DNA of 64,000 nt, taken from contig JBPWQW010000001.1 in the NCBI GenBank assembly GCA_051814705.1, positions 682,001-746,000 on the forward strand. The letters run 5' to 3'. Each line of letters opens with the position of its first letter. The stretch's first letter is position 1. The stretch is from Geojedonia sp051814705 (lineage in GTDB: Bacteria; Bacteroidota; Bacteroidia; Flavobacteriales; Flavobacteriaceae). Of the stretch, positions 45,291 through 53,406 are shown one piece after another. The position numbers and the translations under genes are program-made. The notes under the pieces are model-generated. The model saw only the letters and a list, made by a program, of their open reading frames with translations, did no database searches and was not told where the DNA came from.

Positions 45291-45366
45291 TCTGAAGGTA
45301 AAACTTCTTAAATCATAATTTTTAGTCTTGTCTAAAAATATATTTACTCTTATATAAAAATATTGT

Positions 45367-45374
45367 ATATTTGT
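45367..45374 (+). promoter_or_regulatory. -7 element of the dtxR-split-feoB operon
   Basis: TATATTTG matches TAnnTTTG exactly. With transcription starting about 7 bases later, the leader before the TTG at 45386 would be only about 5 bases, so the message may be nearly leaderless. No -33 TTG is at the usual distance. Confidence 0.5.
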
Positions 45375-45400
45375 AACCTAAATTATTGGTTTTGGTTACA
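45372..45400. promoter_or_regulatory. inverted-repeat candidate operator at the dtxR start
   Basis: TGTAACC (45372-45378) and GGTTACA (45394-45400) are perfect 7-bp inverted repeats 15 bases apart. They cover the end of the -7 box, the presumed transcription start and the TTG start region. Inside lies a second symmetric pair AACC-N9-GGTT (45375-45391). The spacing suits a dimeric winged-helix repressor, so autoregulation by DtxR is a reasonable inference. Confidence 0.55.
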
Positions 45401-46054
45401 TTATCAGAAGAAAATTATTTAAAAGCCATATACCATTTAGGCAAACAAGGCTGTGAAGGAGTGAACACCAATGCCATTGCCGAACAAATGGATACTAAAG
45501 CGTCTTCGGTTACCGATATGATAAAAAAATTGGCGGAAAAAGATCTTGCTAATTATGTAAAATATCAAGGAGTAAGCTTAACGAAATTAGGGCGGATGAC
45601 TGCTGCAACAGTGGTTAGAAAACACCGACTTTGGGAGGTGTTTTTGGTTGATAAACTCAATTTTTCATGGGATGAGGTGCATGACGTTGCCGAACAATTG
45701 GAGCATATTAAATCTGAAAAGCTTATCGATGAATTAGATGCCTATCTTGAATTTCCTACTCACGACCCACATGGCGATCCAATTCCAGATAAAAACGGGA
45801 AATATACCACCATAAACAGCAAGAGCATATTGGATATTAAAATCGGAAGCCAAGGTATTTTAACAAGTGTTAAAGATTCTTCAGATATGTTTTTAAAGTA
45901 TTTAAACAAAAATAATTTGGCTTTAGGGGATCGTATTAAAATACTGGATTTTGAACCTTTTGACGATTCTTTTACAATAGAGACCAAAACTAAAAAGATG
46001 AACATTTCAAAACCTGTTGCTGAAAACCTTTATCTAACCGTAACTCATGAGTAA
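45386..46054 (+). CDS. DtxR/MntR-family metal-dependent repressor
   Basis: The protein has an N-terminal winged helix (LSEENYLKAIYHLG, MDTKASSVTDMIKKLAEKDL) and a metal-binding dimerisation domain (RKHRLWEVFL, HDVAEQLEHI, FPTHDPHGDPIP). A C-terminal SH3/FeoA-like domain follows. These proteins block metal-uptake genes when Fe2+ or Mn2+ is bound. There is no ATG at the conserved N-terminus, so the start is a TTG, at 45386 or 45392. The gene overlaps the next one by 8 bases and heads a five-gene metal-transport operon, with a candidate operator on its own start. Iron or manganese as the co-repressor cannot be settled by reading. Confidence 0.9.
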   Translation: MVLVTLSEENYLKAIYHLGKQGCEGVNTNAIAEQMDTKASSVTDMIKKLAEKDLANYVKYQGVSLTKLGRMTAATVVRKHRLWEVFLVDKLNFSWDEVHDVAEQLEHIKSEKLIDELDAYLEFPTHDPHGDPIPDKNGKYTTINSKSILDIKIGSQGILTSVKDSSDMFLKYLNKNNLALGDRIKILDFEPFDDSFTIETKTKKMNISKPVAENLYLTVTHE

Positions 46055-47069
46055 TTATAACCCAATATATGCGCTTTTAATATTTTTTGTAGCTGCAGGC
46101 TTATTGTACTTGATATTTAGACCTTCAAGAGGATGGTTTTGGCTGGTTAAAAGCAATTATATACGCGATGAAAAAGCGCTTATTGAAGATATTTTAAAGC
46201 AGCTTTACCACGTTGAAGATTCAGGAAATGGAATCAGTCTAAAAAATATAACTGGAATGCTAAAATCCAGTAATGAACAAATTGTAGATGCCATTAAAAA
46301 AATGTCAATCAATGAATTGGTTTATTTAGAAGCGGATATTGTAAAATTAACCAATTCGGGTAGAGATTATGCCTTGCGCATTATTAGGGTACATCGATTG
46401 TGGGAACGCTATCTGGCTGATAAAACGGGATTTAACAAGTCTGAATGGCACGATCGTGCGGAATTGATGGAACACAAATTAAATACCGAAGAGACCAACT
46501 TGTTGGCATCTCAATTAGGTAATCCAATGTACGATCCTCATGGCGACCCCATACCCACACATACGGGAGAAATAGCTGAAATTCATGGAGTAGCACTTCC
46601 GTTATTGAAGGTTGATACGATTGGAAGAATAACCCATATTGAAGACGAACCCGATATTATTTACAGGCAAATTCTTGCCGAAGGCATTCATATAGGATCC
46701 CTAATTAGAGTTGTTGAAAATAATGCAACACGCATCGTTTTTCATGCCGAAGGGGAAGAATTTATTTTGGCTCCAATCGTTGCAGCCAATCTTACCATAA
46801 CACTATCAGAAAATGGTAGTATGCTGGAAAATGGCATTGCAAGATTGTCCAGTTTAAAGGAAGGTGAAACGGCCAACATTATCGGGATTTCAAAAGAATG
46901 CAGAGGAGACAACAGAAGGCGATTATTAGATTTAGGGTTTGTTAAGGGGGCTCAAATTAAAATTGATTTAGTGAATCCGTTACCAGAGCCTACGGGTTAT
47001 TTAATTAAAGGAACGGTGATTGCTTTAAGAAAAGATCAAGCTTCTAAAATTTTAATTAAAAAAGATTGA
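46047..47069 (+). CDS. membrane-anchored DtxR-like/FeoA fusion protein
   Basis: The 340-residue protein joins parts that are normally separate. Residues 6-23 are one hydrophobic helix (YALLIFFVAAGLLYLIF). Residues 40-190 parallel the DtxR protein encoded just upstream: winged-helix-like region, RVHRLWERYL, WHDRAELMEHKL and MYDPHGDPIPTH. Residues about 260-340 are a FeoA domain (SLKEGETANIIGISK, RLLDLGFVKGAQIKI). A tethered winged helix is unlikely to act as a free repressor, so it may sense metal at the membrane and act on the separate FeoB pieces through its FeoA domain. That is inference. It overlaps dtxR by 8 bases and precedes the GTPase gene by 4. Confidence 0.85.
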   Translation: MSNYNPIYALLIFFVAAGLLYLIFRPSRGWFWLVKSNYIRDEKALIEDILKQLYHVEDSGNGISLKNITGMLKSSNEQIVDAIKKMSINELVYLEADIVKLTNSGRDYALRIIRVHRLWERYLADKTGFNKSEWHDRAELMEHKLNTEETNLLASQLGNPMYDPHGDPIPTHTGEIAEIHGVALPLLKVDTIGRITHIEDEPDIIYRQILAEGIHIGSLIRVVENNATRIVFHAEGEEFILAPIVAANLTITLSENGSMLENGIARLSSLKEGETANIIGISKECRGDNRRRLLDLGFVKGAQIKIDLVNPLPEPTGYLIKGTVIALRKDQASKILIKKD

Positions 47070-47073
47070 TATC

Positions 47074-47838
47074 ATGGAAAAACCTATTAAAAGTGCTTGT
47101 GATACTTGTGTCCATTTTAATGCCAATGGCTTAAAAAGATTAGGAGTAAACACCGATAATTTTGACTTTGTTGTTGCCTTATCAGGGAATCCTAATACAG
47201 GGAAAAGCACCGTATTTAACGCTTTAACTGGGCTACGACAACATACAGGGAATTGGCCAGGAAAAACGGTGACCAGGGCTGAAGGCGGGTTTGAATACAA
47301 TGATCAAAAATTTAAACTAATGGATTTGCCCGGGACTTATTCTTTGCTTTCTACATCAGAAGATGAGGAAGTGGCTCGTAATTTCATCCTTTTCGGAAAA
47401 CCAGATGTCACGGTTATTGTGGTAGACGCAAGCCGGTTGGAGCGTAACTTAAATTTAGTATTGCAGATTTTAGAGATTACTGATAAAGCAGTATTGTGTT
47501 TGAATTTAAAGGATGAAGCGAAACGCAATCATATCGAAATTGATGAACGCGCTTTAGCTCGCAGTTTGGGGATTCCAGTTGTGGGCACCAGTGCTCGATT
47601 TAATCAGGGCATTCCAGAGTTGATTCAAACTATTAGCGAAATCGCAAATGGTAAAATCATTTGCAAACCACATCGCATCAAAAATGTTCCAGAACATATA
47701 AATAAAGCGGTTAAACAATTAAGCTCCGAACTTGAAAAACTATATCCATCCATTCCCAATAGCAGATGGATTGCATTTCGACTCCTTGAAGGAGATACCC
47801 AAATTATAAAGGCATTACAAGAAGGTGAACTGGTATAA
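47074..47838 (+). CDS. FeoB N-terminal GTPase domain as a separate protein
   Basis: The 254-residue soluble protein is the G domain of FeoB without its membrane part. G1 is GNPNTGKST (38-46), G3 is DLPG in LMDLPGTYSL, G4 is NLKD in place of the common NxxD Met form, and G5 lies near TSARF. A helical guanine-dissociation-inhibitor-like region follows (about 190-254). The N-terminus carries a CDTC pair absent from the full-length FeoB at 50197. The chain stops at a real stop codon and the permease starts 7 bases later with its own ATG, so this is a true split, not a sequencing frameshift within one domain. Confidence 0.9.
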   Translation: MEKPIKSACDTCVHFNANGLKRLGVNTDNFDFVVALSGNPNTGKSTVFNALTGLRQHTGNWPGKTVTRAEGGFEYNDQKFKLMDLPGTYSLLSTSEDEEVARNFILFGKPDVTVIVVDASRLERNLNLVLQILEITDKAVLCLNLKDEAKRNHIEIDERALARSLGIPVVGTSARFNQGIPELIQTISEIANGKIICKPHRIKNVPEHINKAVKQLSSELEKLYPSIPNSRWIAFRLLEGDTQIIKALQEGELV

Positions 47839-47844
47839 ATAATT

Positions 47845-49257
47845 ATGAAAGATAGAGATGTTGATAAAATTATAGCTTTATCAAATGAGCTACGTTGGCA
47901 AATAGGTGATGATTTTCATGACAATTTAGCCGAGGGCATTTATGCTGACGCTTCCGAAATTGTGCGGACAGCGGTTAACAATAACAGTAAATCGCGATTT
48001 AGATTAGACACTAAAATCGATAAAATTGTTACCAGTAAGTTATGGGGATTCCCCATTATGTTCTTAATATTAGGGGTAGTACTATGGCTGACCATTATTG
48101 GAGCTAACTACCCGTCGTCTATGTTAGCGAGTTTATTGTTGGATAACATACATCCAGGGTTAAAAAGCTTAGCCGCTAGCATTGGATTACCTTGGTGGTT
48201 AGATGGATTTCTCATTGATGGTGTCTATTTAGCAGTTGCTTGGGTTATTGCTGTCATGTTACCACCAATGGCTATATTTTTCCCGTTATTTACACTTCTC
48301 GAGGATTTTGGGTATTTACCAAGAGTAGCATTTAATCTGGATTACCTATTTAAAAAATCTGGAGCTCATGGTAAGCAAGCTTTAACTATGAGCATGGGAT
48401 TTGGCTGTAACGCTGCCGGTGTTGTGGCCACCCGAATTATTGACAGTCCAAGAGAACGGCTAATTGCCATAATTACGAATAATTTTTCCTTGTGTAATGG
48501 TCGATGGCCAACACAAATATTGATTGCCACTATTTTTATAGGAGCTATTGTCCCAGACTCCTTTTCTTCAATAGCATCGTTATCTGCTGTAATAGGAATT
48601 GCCGTTTTGGGTATGTTTTTTATGTTTTTTACTTCATGGGGATTATCAAAAACCGTGTTAAAGGGAGAAGTGTCAACATTTAATTTGGAATTACCACCAT
48701 ATCGACCACCAAGATTTTGGAAAACTATTTATACGTCTTTAATTGACAGAACACTTATTGTATTATGGCGCGCTGTTGTATTTGCAGCACCAGCTGGAGC
48801 TGTAATTTGGTTAATTTCAAACATCTACATAGGTGGTGACAATATTGCGAATTGGATGATCCATTCAATGGATGGGTTTGGGTTTTTATTGGGGCTTAAT
48901 GGCGTTATTTTATTGGCTTACATTGTTGCCATTCCTGCCAACGAGATCGTGATTCCAACCATTTTAATGCTTACCGTAATGTCTGTTGGTATCACTGGTG
49001 GAGCAGGTACAGGAGTGATGTTTGAATTAGATTCGGTCAGTGAAACAGGAGCGATCTTAAAAGCCGGTGGATGGACTTTGTTAACGGCAGTTAACTTAAT
49101 GTTATTCAGTTTACTACATAATCCATGCAGTACTACAATCTATACCATTTATAAAGAAACAAAAAGTGTAAAATGGACAACGGTAGCTTCAGTATTACCA
49201 ATAATAATGGGATTTATAATTACATTTTTAGTTGCTCAAATTTGGAGACTATTTTAA
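47845..49257 (+). CDS. FeoB membrane permease domain as a separate protein
   Basis: The 470-residue protein is the transport part of FeoB, with two Gate (nucleoside-recognition-like) repeats and about 8-10 helices. The first Gate motif is SMGFGCNAAGVVATR with Cys188; in FeoB proteins a Cys at this site is linked to metal passage. The second Gate lies near IPANEIVIPTILMLTV. The first ~60 residues are soluble and may dock the separate GTPase protein from 47074. It ends a few bases before the outer-membrane protein gene. Substrate could be Fe2+ or, as reported for a second FeoB of Porphyromonas, Mn2+. Confidence 0.9.
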   Translation: MKDRDVDKIIALSNELRWQIGDDFHDNLAEGIYADASEIVRTAVNNNSKSRFRLDTKIDKIVTSKLWGFPIMFLILGVVLWLTIIGANYPSSMLASLLLDNIHPGLKSLAASIGLPWWLDGFLIDGVYLAVAWVIAVMLPPMAIFFPLFTLLEDFGYLPRVAFNLDYLFKKSGAHGKQALTMSMGFGCNAAGVVATRIIDSPRERLIAIITNNFSLCNGRWPTQILIATIFIGAIVPDSFSSIASLSAVIGIAVLGMFFMFFTSWGLSKTVLKGEVSTFNLELPPYRPPRFWKTIYTSLIDRTLIVLWRAVVFAAPAGAVIWLISNIYIGGDNIANWMIHSMDGFGFLLGLNGVILLAYIVAIPANEIVIPTILMLTVMSVGITGGAGTGVMFELDSVSETGAILKAGGWTLLTAVNLMLFSLLHNPCSTTIYTIYKETKSVKWTTVASVLPIIMGFIITFLVAQIWRLF

Positions 49258-49273
49258 TAAAAAACCAAAATCA

Positions 49274-50032
49274 ATGTTTAGAATTGTAATTAGTATTGCT
49301 TTATTAATTGTACAGGGGTCAACCATGGCCCAGAGTATTGTAACAGACAGGCCTGATCAAACGGAAAGTTCTTCAACCGTTACTAAAGGGAGTTTGCAAA
49401 TTGAAGCTGGGTTTTTGGTAGGGTCGTCTAAAGACAATTTGATTAAGGAACGACAGATACTGGCACCAACAACGTTGTTTCGTTATGGCATCACTGATGG
49501 GCTTGAACTTCGACTGGGAAGTCAGTTTGAAAGTTTAAAAAACAGACAAACCAATGAAATTAATGAAGGACTAAGTGATCTGGAATTAGGAGCTAAAGTG
49601 CAGTTGTTTAAAAAAGAAAACAGAACTACTGAAATTGCATTTTTGTCACACCTCATTATTCCAACAGGAGCTAAGGGCTTAACGAATGACAAATTAGGCA
49701 CCATAAACAAACTATCCATTTCGCATACGTTAACTGAAACCTTTGGAATAGGTTATAATATTGGTTATAATTATTTTGGTATGGACAAGGGTGATTTTAC
49801 GTATTCTTTAGCTGTTGGGATTGGTTTTACAGATACTATTGGAATCTATCTTGAGCCTTATGGAGAAGTCCTTAATTTCGAAACCCATGAGGCAAGTTTT
49901 GATGTGGGGATAACCTATTTACTTCAGGATAACTTACAATTAGATGCTTCTTTTGGTACTGGGATTAATCACAACATGAACTATGTTGCGCTGGGATTTA
50001 GTATTAATATGGCTAAAAAAAGTAATCCTTAA
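49274..50032 (+). CDS. predicted outer-membrane channel-like protein (MetA-pathway/phenol family, PF13557 type)
   Basis: The 252-residue protein has a signal peptide (MFRIVISIALLIVQGSTMAQ) and then the phrase SIVTDRPDQTESSSTVTKGS, a mark of a Bacteroidota beta-barrel family annotated as transporters of the phenol-degradation MetA group. The rest alternates like barrel strands (LELRLGSQFE, FGIGYNIGYNYFGM). I use the ATG at 49274; a longer frame overlaps the permease gene. It follows the permease by 16 bases, so it may pass the metal across the outer membrane. Its 3' end overlaps the tail of the Cys-rich gene on the other strand. Confidence 0.8.
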   Translation: MFRIVISIALLIVQGSTMAQSIVTDRPDQTESSSTVTKGSLQIEAGFLVGSSKDNLIKERQILAPTTLFRYGITDGLELRLGSQFESLKNRQTNEINEGLSDLELGAKVQLFKKENRTTEIAFLSHLIIPTGAKGLTNDKLGTINKLSISHTLTETFGIGYNIGYNYFGMDKGDFTYSLAVGIGFTDTIGIYLEPYGEVLNFETHEASFDVGITYLLQDNLQLDASFGTGINHNMNYVALGFSINMAKKSNP

Positions 50033-50166
50033 TGACAGCCACAATCGTCATCGCCCCCACAGTTTTTTTTAGACTTGGAGGACTTTAAAAAGAATTTCCT
50101 CACCAAAAAGGCTAAAGCCAATGCTAAGGCCGAAAAGACTAATATATTTTGTATTATAATATTCAT
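50029..50166 (-). CDS. FeoB-associated Cys-rich membrane protein
   Basis: This 45-residue protein consists of one helix (about 3-22, IIIQNILVFSALALALAFLV), a basic stretch (RKFFLKSSKSKK) and a Cys-rich acidic end (NCGGDDDCGCH) with three Cys. That layout matches the FeoB-associated Cys-rich family found after feoB in many Bacteroidota and Firmicutes. It starts 31 bases after the feoB stop on the same strand. Its stop codon overlaps the stop of the convergent barrel gene by 4 bases. The Cys and Asp residues may handle Fe2+ leaving FeoB; unproven. Confidence 0.88.
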   Translation of the reverse strand: MNIIIQNILVFSALALALAFLVRKFFLKSSKSKKNCGGDDDCGCH

Positions 50167-50196
50167 GTTACATCTGTCGTTATTTAAGGCAAAACC

Positions 50197-52296
50197 TTAT
50201 TTTAATATTTGATAGGCGATTAAGGCTACTATATAGGCAAAGCTACTCATTAGGGTTAATTGTAAAGTGGGCCATTTCCAACTATTTGTTTCTTTTTTTA
50301 CGACGGCAAGTGTACTCATACATTGCATGGCAAAGGCATAAAATAAAAGCAACGAAATCCCGGACGCGAAATTAAATAATGGACCACCTGTTATAGGATT
50401 AATCTCTCCCGCCATTCTATTCTTGATGGTTTCCTCTTCATCATTTCCCACACTGTAAATAGTGGCCAAAGTGCCTACAAACACTTCGCGAGCAGCAAAT
50501 GAGCTCACTATAGCAATGCCAATTTTCCAATCATATCCCAAAGGGCGAATTATTGGTTCTATACTTCGCCCAGTTAGCCCAATAAAGGAATGTTCTAATT
50601 TCTGTGATGCGATTTTTTGCTGCAAATCAGCATCGCTCAAATTTTGTGAAGCATATTGAGATTTTACAATATTTTCAGCGTCATTGAATGCTTCACCTGG
50701 TCCATAAGAAGCCAAAAACCATAATAATACAGAGATGGCTAAAATGATCTTACCAGCACCAAATACGAACGCTTTTGTTTTTTCAATAACCGTAATAACC
50801 ACGTTTTTAAGAAGTGGTAGTTTATAGTTCGGCATTTCCACTACAAAAAAGGATTTGCTTTTTATTTTTAAAATCTTGTTCAAAATATAAGCTGAAAAAA
50901 TAGCAGCCATAAATCCGATAAGGTACAGTAACATTAAGGTTAAGGCTTGATACCCTAGACCTAAAAAACGCCCTTCTGGGATTACCAACGAAATAATAAT
51001 CAAATACACCGGAAGCCTTGCCGAGCAGGTGGTAAGAGGTGTTACAAGAATAGTGATCAACCGTTCTTTCCAGCTTTCGATATTACGTGTTGCCATTATG
51101 GCGGGAATGGCACAAGCGGTCCCAGAAATAAGTGGCACAACACTTTTTCCACTTAGTCCAAATCGACGCATAGTCCGATCCATTAAAAAGACCACCCGAC
51201 TCATGTAACCACTTTCCTCGAGCACCGAAATAAACAAGAACAGAAACGCTATTTGAGGAATAAAAATCACAATACCCCCAAGTCCGGGAATTATACCTTC
51301 TGCCAATAAATCTGTAAAAGCACCTTGAGGCAAAGCATTTTTGACCCATTCACTAAGCGAAGCAAAAATAGCATCGATAAAATCCATTGGGACGCTGGAC
51401 CAGTCATAAATAGCTTGGAAAATAGTAAGCAGTATCACAAAAAATATGGCGTAGCCCCAGACTTTATGAGTTAAAATTCTATCCAATTTAATGCGTAAAT
51501 CCTTGGCTTGGGCTAAGTCTATGGTTTGGCCCTTTTTAAGGGTGTCGTTAATAAATTGATAGCGTTTTATCGTTTCTTTTTGCTGTAAGCGTTTTAGGTC
51601 TGCTTTGGATTTGGTTTTAAAATTGGCAACAGGATCTATTTTATTCCGATCGGTTTTACCGAAATTTAAATCTTGGGTGATGACCAACCAGAGTTTGTAC
51701 AACGGCTGGTTTGGGAATGCTTTTCGTAAATTTTCAAAATATTCTTTATCAATTTCAGTTGTATCCAAACAGTGTTTGACGGAAAGATCTCTATAATTAA
51801 TGATAAGCTCTTTTAAGGATTCAATTCCTTGATTTTTCCTTGTGCTTATCAGTGCTATCTTAGTCTCCAATCGAGTTTCCAAATAACCAATATCCAATGA
51901 AATCCCTTTGTAATTCATTCGATCCGCCATATTAATGACCAATATGGTTGGGATTTCCAAATCTTTAATTTGGGTAAAAAGCAGCAGGTTGCGTTTTAAA
52001 TTTTCAACATCGCTTACAACAACGGCAACATCGGGAAAATCTTTATCGTTTTTATTTAAAAGCAATTCGATAACAACATTTTCGTCAAGCGATGAGGCAT
52101 TTAAACTATAAGTCCCGGGAAGATCCAAGATATGGGCTTTAACCCCTCGAGGTAATTTGCAAATGCCTTCTTTTTTTTCGACCGTTATACCTGGATAATT
52201 ACCTACTTTTTGTTTTAGCCCTGTTAAAGCATTAAACACCGAGGTTTTTCCCGTATTTGGATTCCCTATTAAAGCGACATTAATCTGCTTACTCAT
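50197..52296 (-). CDS. feoB: ferrous iron transport protein B, full length
   Basis: FeoB imports Fe2+ across the inner membrane under control of its GTPase. The 699-residue protein has G1 GNPNTGKT (11-18), DLPGTYSL, and NMADR (G4) in the N-terminal G domain, then a GDI region. The membrane part begins near 280, with the first Gate motif SGTACAIPAIMATR and the second near AREVFVGTLATIY. This is the usual single-chain form, unlike the split pair at 47074-49257. It overlaps feoA by 8 bases and is followed by the FeoB-associated Cys-rich gene. Confidence 0.97.
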   Translation of the reverse strand: MSKQINVALIGNPNTGKTSVFNALTGLKQKVGNYPGITVEKKEGICKLPRGVKAHILDLPGTYSLNASSLDENVVIELLLNKNDKDFPDVAVVVSDVENLKRNLLLFTQIKDLEIPTILVINMADRMNYKGISLDIGYLETRLETKIALISTRKNQGIESLKELIINYRDLSVKHCLDTTEIDKEYFENLRKAFPNQPLYKLWLVITQDLNFGKTDRNKIDPVANFKTKSKADLKRLQQKETIKRYQFINDTLKKGQTIDLAQAKDLRIKLDRILTHKVWGYAIFFVILLTIFQAIYDWSSVPMDFIDAIFASLSEWVKNALPQGAFTDLLAEGIIPGLGGIVIFIPQIAFLFLFISVLEESGYMSRVVFLMDRTMRRFGLSGKSVVPLISGTACAIPAIMATRNIESWKERLITILVTPLTTCSARLPVYLIIISLVIPEGRFLGLGYQALTLMLLYLIGFMAAIFSAYILNKILKIKSKSFFVVEMPNYKLPLLKNVVITVIEKTKAFVFGAGKIILAISVLLWFLASYGPGEAFNDAENIVKSQYASQNLSDADLQQKIASQKLEHSFIGLTGRSIEPIIRPLGYDWKIGIAIVSSFAAREVFVGTLATIYSVGNDEEETIKNRMAGEINPITGGPLFNFASGISLLLFYAFAMQCMSTLAVVKKETNSWKWPTLQLTLMSSFAYIVALIAYQILK

Positions 52297-52522
52297 TGGT
52301 TATCTCAATTAAAATATGAAGCGCAGTTTCTTTTCTAATGGCCAAATGGGTTCCGTTTATGTTTAAATATAGGGGGTCGGCAAAAGGGGCTACTTGTAAT
52401 AACTCAACAACATTACCCGGTAAACAACCCATTTCGAGTAGTTTTAAGGGGATATATATGGAAGAAACATCAGTAATAACTGCATGCTCTCCCCGCTTTA
52501 AATGTGCTAATGTTGTTTGCAA
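52289..52522 (-). CDS. feoA: ferrous iron transport protein A
   Basis: FeoA is a small SH3-like cytoplasmic protein needed with FeoB. The 77-residue protein contains the conserved LKRGEHAVITD and LLEMGCLPGNVVELLQVAPFADP segments and a typical IRKETALHI end. There is no ATG, so it starts with TTG at 52522. An exact -7 box (52549-52556) lies 27 bases upstream, so this is the first gene of the feoA-feoB unit. It overlaps feoB by 8 bases. Confidence 0.95.
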   Translation of the reverse strand: MQTTLAHLKRGEHAVITDVSSIYIPLKLLEMGCLPGNVVELLQVAPFADPLYLNINGTHLAIRKETALHILIEITNE

Positions 52523-52548
52523 GCTTATTTAGATTGATTTTAAAGAAG

Positions 52549-52556
52549 CAAAAATA
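52549..52556 (-). promoter_or_regulatory. -7 element of feoA-feoB
   Basis: TATTTTTG on the minus strand matches TAnnTTTG exactly, 27 bases before the TTG start of feoA. The TGTAACC-N15-GGTTACA motif of the other Feo locus is not present here. Confidence 0.5.
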
Positions 52557-52582
52557 AAGTAAATAATCAGGGTAAAAAACTA

Positions 52583-53251
52583 TTAGGATTCTTTTTTTAG
52601 GATTTTAATATCATTTAACAAACGGTCAATGTCTTCGGGTTTGGTACCGTCGTAATAGCCTCTAATTTGTCGTTTTTTATCAATGAGCATAAAGTTTTCG
52701 GTATGGATCATATCGTATTGATCACCGTTACCGTTAGTTTTAACGGCCATATAGCTTTTTCTTGCCAAGTCATAAATTTGTTTTTTATCGCCGGTGACCA
52801 AATTCCATTTACGATCGATAACCCCTTTTTCTTTCGCATAACGTTTTAATTGTTTAACCGAATCAATTTCAGGAGTAACCGAATGTGAAAGCAACATAAC
52901 CTCATCGTCGTTTAAAATTTCCTTTTGAATTTGAAACATATGATCGGTCATTATTGGGCAAATCGTCTGGCAGGTTGTAAAAATGAAATCGGCAACGTAA
53001 ATTTTATCCTTATAATCATCTTGTGTGATGGTCTTTCCATTTTGATTTGTTAAACTAAAATCTGAAATGGTATGGTATTTCCGAATATCCAATAATGAGC
53101 TGTCTACCAGCTCTGAATTCACAGTGGCAGGCTGATAAATGGGTAGCGTTTTATCAACTTTTAAAATGTTGTAAATGAAAGCAATAATAATCAAGGAAAG
53201 TATAGAAAAGGCTATTGCAAAGTATTTATAATCTTTAAAAAAAGACAGCAT
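52583..53251 (-). CDS. SCO1/SenC family copper chaperone
   Basis: SCO proteins deliver copper to the CuA site of cytochrome c oxidase or handle thiols at the membrane. The 222-residue protein has one anchor helix (about 10-30) and a thioredoxin-like domain with the copper ligands Cys94 and Cys98 (TTCQTICPIM) and the distal His in MIHTENFML. The ligands are complete. It lies upstream of feoA on the same strand but feoA has its own -7 box. No oxidase subunit gene is adjacent. Confidence 0.92.
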   Translation of the reverse strand: MLSFFKDYKYFAIAFSILSLIIIAFIYNILKVDKTLPIYQPATVNSELVDSSLLDIRKYHTISDFSLTNQNGKTITQDDYKDKIYVADFIFTTCQTICPIMTDHMFQIQKEILNDDEVMLLSHSVTPEIDSVKQLKRYAKEKGVIDRKWNLVTGDKKQIYDLARKSYMAVKTNGNGDQYDMIHTENFMLIDKKRQIRGYYDGTKPEDIDRLLNDIKILKKES

Positions 53252-53286
53252 AAGAAATGTTTATAATAGATTGTGAGATTAGATTG

Positions 53287-53294
53287 CAAAAATA
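53287..53294 (-). promoter_or_regulatory. -7 element of the SCO gene
   Basis: TATTTTTG on the minus strand matches TAnnTTTG exactly, 36 bases before the SCO ATG. Confidence 0.5.
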
Positions 53295-53344
53295 CACACA
53301 TTATCTATAAATCAGTGTTAAAAAACCAATTAATAGAAGACATA

Positions 53345-53378
53345 TTGTTTTCTAAATGGTAGTAATACATTACTTTTG
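53345..53378 (+). promoter_or_regulatory. probable rseP promoter
   Basis: TTG (53345-53347) is followed by 23 bases and TACTTTTG (53371-53378), an exact TAnnTTTG. The spacer is long but the -7 element lies 29 bases before the rseP ATG. Confidence 0.55.
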
Positions 53379-53406
53379 TGCCTTATAAATTTTTTGACTG
53401 ATATAC

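Noticed and set aside
45223..45366. Riboswitch upstream of the dtxR operon
   Set aside because: The -7 box leaves a leader of only a few bases, so no structured leader RNA is possible.
47838..47845. Frameshift between the FeoB GTPase and permease genes
   Set aside because: Both have their own stop or start with a 6-base spacer, intact domains and a soluble N-terminal extension on the permease, so a natural split is more likely than a broken gene; only a comparison with relatives would prove it.
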